Assembly: GCF_905171765.1 (NCBI RefSeq)
Contig: NC_053390.1
Coordinates: 580,098,471-580,162,470, forward strand
Direction of reading: 5' to 3'
Length of the DNA: 64,000 nucleotides
Origin: Bufo bufo
Lineage: Eukaryota > Chordata > Amphibia > Anura > Bufonidae
Every line of letters begins with the position of its first letter. The stretch's first letter is position 1. A program made the position numbers and the translations under genes. The notes beneath the pieces were generated by a model that was not told where the DNA came from, made no database searches, and saw only the letters and a program-made list of their open reading frames with translations. Shown piece after piece: positions 58,057-64,000 of the stretch.

Positions 58057-58489
58057 TAGGCTACTTTCACATTCGCGTTTTGGGCGGATCCGTTATGGAT
58101 CTGCAAAAACGGATCCGTTACAATAATACAACAGCATGCATCTGTCATGAACGGATCCTTTTGTATCATCTGTAACCTAGCCAAGATGGATCCATCATGA
58201 ACGCCATTGAAAGTCAATGGGAGCCGGATCCGTTTTCTATTGTGTGAGAGAAAACGGATCTGTCCCCATTGACTTGCATTGTGTGCCAGGACGGATCAGT
58301 TTCGTCAAGCGGACAGCAAAACGCTGCAGGCAGCGTTTTGGTGTCCGCCTCCAGAGTGTAATGGAGACTGAACTGATGCATTCTGAGCAGATCTTTTTCC
58401 ATTCAGAATGCATTAGGACAAAACTGATCCGTTTTGGACCGCTTGTGAGAGCCCATGATGGATCACACAAACGGAAAGCCAAAACGCCT
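58057..58489. mobile_element. GGATCCG-rich MITE, first of a pair
   Basis: TAGGCTACTTTCACATTCGCG begins the element and AAAGCCAAAACGCCTTA ends it. Interior words (TTGTGTGCCAGGACGGATC, GACACCAAAACG-like) match 20507-21103. Its end abuts the next element. Confidence 0.72.
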
Positions 58490-58880
58490 TAGGCTACTTT
58501 CACACTAGCGTTTTAGTTTTCCGGTATTAAGATCCATCATAAGGGCTCAATACCGAAAAAACAAACGCTTCAGTTCTGTCCCCATTCATTGTCAATGGGG
58601 ACTGAACAGAACGGAATGCTCCAAAATGCATTCCGTTCCGTTTAGTTGCGTTCCTAGACCGGAGAGCAAACTCTAATATGTATTTTTGCTTTCCGTCCTG
58701 GGAAACTGATCAAGACGATAGAAAACGAATCCGTTCCCCATTGGCTTTCAATGGAGTTCATGACTGATCCGTCTTGGCTATGTTAAAGATAATACAACCG
58801 GATCCGTTCATAACGGATGCAGACGGTTGCATTATCAGTAACCCTGGATCCAGCAAAAATGCTAGTGTGAAAGTATCCTT
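58489..58880. mobile_element. GGATCCG-type MITE, second of a pair
   Basis: AGGCTACTTTCACACTAGCG and GCTAGTGTGAAAGTATCCTT are the inverted ends. It starts exactly where the previous element stops and has a different interior. Confidence 0.72.
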
Positions 58881-58882
58881 AA

Positions 58883-59460
58883 CCACCTCAGCCCCCAGTG
58901 CTTAAACACCCTGAAAGACCAGGCCACTTTTTACACTTCTGACCTACACTACTTTCACCATTTATTGCTCGGTCATGCAACTTACCACCCAAATGAATTT
59001 TACCTCCTTTTCTTCTCACTAATAGAGCTTTCATTTGGTGGTATTTCATTGCTGCTGACATTTTTACTTTTTTTGTTATTAATCGAAATTTAACGATTTT
59101 TTTTGCAAAAAAATGACATTTTTCACTTTCAGTTGTAAAATTGTGCAAAAAAAACGACATCCATATATAAATTTTGCTCTAAATTTATTGTTCTACATGT
59201 CTTTGATAAAAAAAAAATGGTTTGGGTAAAAGTTATAGCGTTTACAAACTATGGTACAAAAATGTGAATTTCCGCTTTTTGAAGCAGCTCTGACTTTCTG
59301 AGCACCTGTCATGTTTCCTGAGGTTCTACAATGCCCAGACAGTACAAACACCCCACAAATGACCCCATTTCGGAAAGTACACACCCTAAGGTATTCGCTG
59401 ATGGGCATAGTGAGTTCATAGAACTTTTTATTTTTTGTCACAAGTTAGCGGAAAATGATG
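58883..59460. mobile_element. Left part of another large TTAA element
   Basis: After TTAA (58879-58882) the sequence CCACCTCAGCCCCCAGTGC opens a block ending in the GACCAGGCCACTTTTTACAC type of text, analogous to the edge of 32560-36190. It passes into the inverted array that follows. Its other end is not in the window. Confidence 0.4.
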
Positions 59461-61900
59461 ATTTTTTTTTTTTTTTTCTTACAAAGTCTCATATTCCACT
59501 AACTTGTGACAAAAAATAAAAACTTCCATGAACTCACTATGCCCATCACGAAATACCTTGGGGTCTCTTCTTTCCAAAATGGGGTCACTTGTGGGGTAGT
59601 TATACTGCCCTGGCATTCTAGGGGCCCAAATGTGTGGTAAGGAGTTTGAAATCAAATTCTGTAAAAAATGACGAGTGAAATCCGAAAGGTGCTCTTTGGA
59701 ATGTGGGCCCCTTTGCCCACCTAGGCTGCAAAAAAGTGTCACACATCTGGTATCTCCGTATTCAGTAGAAGTTGGGGAATGTGTTTTGGGGTGTCATTTT
59801 ACATATACCCATGCTGGGTGAGATAAATATCTTGGTCAAATGCCAACTTTGTATAAAAAAATGGGAAAAGTTGTCTTTTGCCAAGATATTTCTCTCACCC
59901 AGCATGGGTATATGTAAAAAGACACCCCAAAACACATTCCCCAACTTCTCCTGAATACGGAGATACCAGATGTGTGACACTTTTTTGCAGCCTAGGTGGG
60001 CAAAGGGGCCCATATTCCAAAGAGCACCTTTCGGATTTCACTCGTCATTTTTTACAGAATTTGATTTCAAACTCCTTACCACACATTTGGGCCCCTAGAA
60101 TGCCAGGGCAGTATAACTACCCCACAAGTGACCCCATTTTGGAAAGAAGAGACCCCAAGGTATTCGCTGATGGGCATAGTGAGTTCATGGAAGTTTTTAT
60201 TTTTTGTCACAAGTTAGTGGAATATGAGACTTTGTATGAAAAAAAAAAAAATCATCATTTTCCACTAACTTGTGACAAAAAATAAAAAATTCTAGGAACT
60301 CGCCATGCCCCTCACGGAATACCTTGGGGTGTCTTCTTTCCAAAATGGGGTCACTTGTGGGGTAGTTATACTGCCCTGGCATTTTCCAGGGGCCCTAATG
60401 TGTGGTAAGTAGGTAAATGACCAGTGAAATCCAAAAGGTGCTCTTTGGAATATGGGCCCCTTTGCCCACCTAGGCTGCAAAAAAGTGCCACACATGTGGT
60501 ATCTCCGTACTCAGGAGAAGTTGGGGAATGTGTTTTGGGGTGTCTTTTTACATATACCCATGCTGGGTGAGAGAAATATCTTGGCAAAAGACAACTTTTC
60601 CCATTTTTTTATACAAAGTTGGCATTTGACCAAGATATTTATCTCACCCAGCATGGGTATATGTAAAATGACACCCCAAAACACATTCCCCACCTTCTCC
60701 TGAGTACGGAGATACCAGATGTGTGACACTTTTTTGCAGCCTAGGTGGGCAAAGGGGCCCATATTCCAAAGAGCACCTTTCGGATTTCACTCGTCATTTT
60801 TTACAGAATTTGATTTCAAACTCCTTACCACACATTTGGGCCCCTAAAATACCAGGGCATTATACCTACCCCACAAGTGACCCCATTTTGGAAAGAATAG
60901 ACCCCAAGGTATTCGCTGATGGGCATAGTGAGTTCATGGAAGTTTTTATTTTTTGTCACAAGTTAGTGGAATATGAGACTTTGTATGAAAAAAAAAAAAA
61001 AAAAAAAAATCATCATTTTCCACTAACTTGTGACAAAAAATAAAAAATTCTAGGAACTCGCCATGCCCCTCACGGAATACCTTGGGGTGTCTTTTTTCCA
61101 AAATGGGGTCACTTGTGGGGTAGTTATACTGCCCTGGCATTTTCCAGGGGCCCTAATGTGTGGTAAGTAGGTAAATGACCAGTGAAATCCGAAAGGTGCT
61201 CTTTGGAATATGGGCCCCTTTGCCCACCTAGGCTGCAAAAAAGTGTCACACATCTGGTATCTCCGTACTCAGGAGAAGGTGGGGAATGTGTTTTGGGGTG
61301 TCTTTTTACATATACCCATGCTGGGTGAGAGAAATATCTTGGCAAAAGACAACTTTTCCCATTTTTTTATACAAAGTTGGCATTTGACCAAGATATTTAT
61401 CTCACCCAGCATGGGTATATGTAAAATGACACCCCAAAACACATTCCCCAACTTCTCCTGAGTACGGCGATACCACATGTGTGACACTTTTTTGCAGCCT
61501 AGATGCGCAAAGGGGCCCAAATTCCTTTTAGGAGGGCATTTTTAGACATTTGGATACCAGACTTCTTCTCACGCTTTGGGGCCCCTAGAATGCCAGGGCA
61601 GTATAAATACCCCACATGTGACCCCATTTTGGAAAGAAGACACCCCAAGGTATTCAATGAGGGGCATGGCGAGTTCATAGAAAATTTTTTTTTTTGGCAC
61701 AAGTTAGCGGAAATTGATATTTTTTATTTTTTTCTCACAAAGTCTCCCGTTCCGCTAACTTGGGACAAAAATTTCAATCTTTCATGGACTCAATATGCCC
61801 CTCACGGAATACCTGGGGGTGTCTTCTTTCCGAAATGGGGTCACATGTGGGGTATTTATACTGCCCTGGCATTCTAGGGGCCCTAAAGCGTGAGAAGAAG
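59400..61900. repeat. Array of alternating inverted repeats
   Basis: One unit of about 370 bp appears repeatedly in alternating orientation. Turning points are near 59475, 59868, 60247, 60592, 60992 and 61352, with a diverged one near 61720. Turns are alternately A/T runs and ATATTT.TCTCACCCAGCATGG blocks. Same-orientation copies are about 740 bp apart and nearly identical. Small frames such as those ending in TPQNTFPNFS are repeated on both strands and are not genes. Confidence 0.85.
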
Positions 61901-62077
61901 TCTGGAATATAAATGTCTAAAAAATTTTACGCATTTGGATTCCGTGAGGGGTATGGTGAGTTCATGTGAGATTTAATTTTTTGTCACAAGTTAGTGGAAT
62001 ATGAGACTTTGTAAGAAAAAAAAAAAATAATTCCGCTAACTTGGGCCAAAAAAATGTCTGAATGGAGCCTTACAGGG

Positions 62078-62290
62078 GGGTGATCAATGACAGGGGGGTT
62101 GATCAATGACAGGGGGTTGATCAATGACAGGGGGGTGATCAATGACAGGGGGGTGATCAATGACAGGGGGGTGATCAATGACAGGGGGGGTGATCAATGA
62201 CAGGGGGGGTGATCAATGACAGGGGTGGTGATCAATGACAGGGGGGTGATCAATGACAGGGGGGTGATCAATGACAGGGGGGTGATCAGG
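62078..62290. repeat. 18-bp minisatellite GATCAATGACAGGGGGGT
   Basis: About twelve tandem units vary mainly in G-run length. It leads directly into the larger satellite, which reuses the same unit. Confidence 0.9.
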
Positions 62291-64000
62291 GAGTCTATAT
62301 GGGGTGATAACCACAGTCATTGATCACGCCCGTGTAAGGCTTCATTCAGACGTCCGGATGCGTTTTGCGGATCCGATCCATCTATCAGTGGATCCGTAAA
62401 AATCATGCGGACGTCTGAATGGAGCTTTACAGGGGGGTAATCAATGACAGGGGGGTGATCAGGGAGTCTATATGGGGTGATAACCACAGTCATTGATCAT
62501 GCCCCTGTAAGGCTTCATTCAGACGTCCGGATGCGTTTTGCGGATCCGATCCATCTATCAGTGGATCCGTAAAAATCATGCGGACGTCTGAATGGAGCTT
62601 TACAGGGGGGTAATCAATGACAGGGGGGTGATCAGGGAGTCTATATGGGGTGATAACCACAGTCATTGATCATGCCCCTGTAAGGCTTCATTCAGACGTC
62701 CGGATGCGTTTTGCGGATCCGATACATCTATCAGTGGATCCGTAAAAATCATGCGGACGTCTGAATGGAGCTTTACAGGGGGGTAATCAATGACAGGGGG
62801 GTGATCAATGACAGGGGGGTGATCAGGGAGTCTATATGGGGTGATAACCACAGTCATTGATCATGCCCCTGTAAGGCTTCATTCAGACGTCCGGATGCGT
62901 TTTGCGGATCTGATCCATCTATCAGTGGATCCGTAAAAATCATGCGGACATCTGAATGGAGCTTTACAGGGGGGTGATCAGGGAGTCTATATGGGGTGAT
63001 CACCACAGTCATTGATCATGCCCCTGTAAGGCTTCATTCAGACGTCCGGATGCGTTTTGCGGATCCGATCCATCTATCAGTGGATCCGTAAAAATCATGC
63101 GGACATCTGAATGGAGCTTTACAGGGGGGTGATCAGGGAGTCTATATGGGGTGATCACCACAGTCATTGATCATGCCCCTGTAAGGCTTCATTCAGACGT
63201 CCGGATGCGTTTTGCGGATCCGATCCATCTATCAGTGGATCCGTAAAAAGCATGCGGACATCTGAATGGAGCTTTACAGGGGGGTGATCAGGGAGTCTAT
63301 ATGGGGTGATCACCACAGTCATTGATCACGCCCCTGTAAGGCTTCATTCAGACGTCCGGATGCGTTTTGCGGATCCGATCCATCTATCAGTGGATCCGTA
63401 AAAATCATGCGGACGTCTGAATGGAGCTTTACAGGGGGGTAATCAATGACAGGGGGGTGATCAATGACAGGGGGGTGATCAGGGAGTCTATATGGGGTGA
63501 TAACCACAGTCATTGATCATGCCCCTGTAAGGCTTCATTCAGACGTCCGGATGCGTTTTGCGGATCCGATCCATCTATCAGTGGATCCGTAAAAATCATG
63601 CGGACGTCTGAATGGAGCTTTACAGGGGGGTGATCAATGACAGGGGGGTGATCAGGGAGTCTATATGGGGTGATAACCACAGTCATTGATCATGCCCCTG
63701 TAAGGCTTCATTCAGACGTCCGGATGCGTTTTGCGGATCCGATCCATCTATCAGTGGATCCGTAAAAATCATGCGGACATCTGAATGGAGCTTTACAGGG
63801 GGGTGATCAGGGAGTCTATATGGGGTGATCACCACAGTCATTGATCATGCCCCTGTAAGGCTTCATTCAGACGTCCGGATGCGTTTTGCGGATCCGATCT
63901 ATCTATCAGTGGATCCGTAAAAATCATGCGGACGTCTGAATGGAGCTTTACAGGGGGGTAATCAATGACAGGGGGGTGATCAATGACAGGGGGGTGATCA
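62291..64000. repeat. Satellite with period 155 plus n x 18 bp
   Basis: The landmark TTCATTCAGACGTCCGG begins at 62341, 62514, 62687, 62878, 63033, 63188, 63343, 63534, 63707 and 63862. Spacings are 173, 173, 191, 155, 155, 155, 191, 173 and 155. Each unit holds an inverted repeat (CATTCAGACGTCCG / CGGACGTCTGAATG) and zero to two extra 18-bp units. The array continues past the window end. Confidence 0.93.

Noticed and set aside
59762..61520. Frames repeating SPSMGICK.TPQNTFPNFS
   Set aside because: They are copies of the inverted-repeat unit read on both strands; number and length follow the repeat and not codon selection.
61984..62178. Repetitive frame ITPLSL
   Set aside because: It is translation of the 18-bp minisatellite, whose unit length is divisible by three.
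62078..64000. CRISPR-like array
   Set aside because: Units are direct tandem copies without unique spacers, in a vertebrate context.

Overview
The window looks like nuclear DNA of a vertebrate, most likely a frog or toad. Its one supportable host gene is split by large introns, and almost everything else is nested transposable elements: TTAA-flanked piggyBac-type MITEs, Tc1/mariner, hAT, DIRS, and MITEs rich in the word GGATCCG. The anuran assignment is an inference from this repeat style. No bacterial gene, tRNA, rRNA or CRISPR array is visible.

The host gene is ube2d2, the ubiquitin-conjugating enzyme E2 D2, on the minus strand. I rebuilt it exon by exon: the ATG lies at 55477-55479 in a CpG-rich promoter region (about 54.9-56.4 kb), followed by exons 55456-55479, 28019-28082, 26198-26229, 22963-23040, 16023-16128, 15479-15572 and 9426-9471. 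Together these encode 147 residues plus a stop, with consensus splice sites and matching phases throughout. IHKEL near the N terminus and DREKYNRIAREWTQKYAM at the C terminus identify D2 rather than D3. A second, homologous C-terminal exon (12750-12799) encodes YNRLAREWTEKYAML. It carries its own stop and a strong donor one base later, so it is a candidate alternative cassette exon.

Layout: 0-7.9 kb is downstream intergenic DNA with hAT and TTAA MITEs, plus a triple nest (piggyBac MITE inside Tc1 inside a mariner-like fold-back element). About 7.9-9.4 kb is the probable 3' UTR. The introns, 9.5-55.4 kb, hold many MITEs, a 45-bp minisatellite (27.0-27.25 kb), a hAT element with a perfect 8-bp target duplication (30.0-31.1 kb) and a degenerate DIRS retrotransposon (about 31.98-39.47 kb). 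The DIRS recombinase gene is split by a 3.6-kb TTAA-flanked element with a dense row of hairpins. Further on come a second large element of related design (about 42.36-48.51 kb) carrying a second Tc1 copy, and a low-repeat stretch up to the promoter. Upstream of the gene (56.4-64 kb) are more MITEs, an array of head-to-head inverted repeats (59.4-61.9 kb) and a satellite whose period is always 155 bp plus a whole number of 18-bp units (62.05 kb to the window end).

Only ube2d2 is expected to be functional. Every transposase or recombinase reading frame seen here is broken by frameshift, deletion or insertion.
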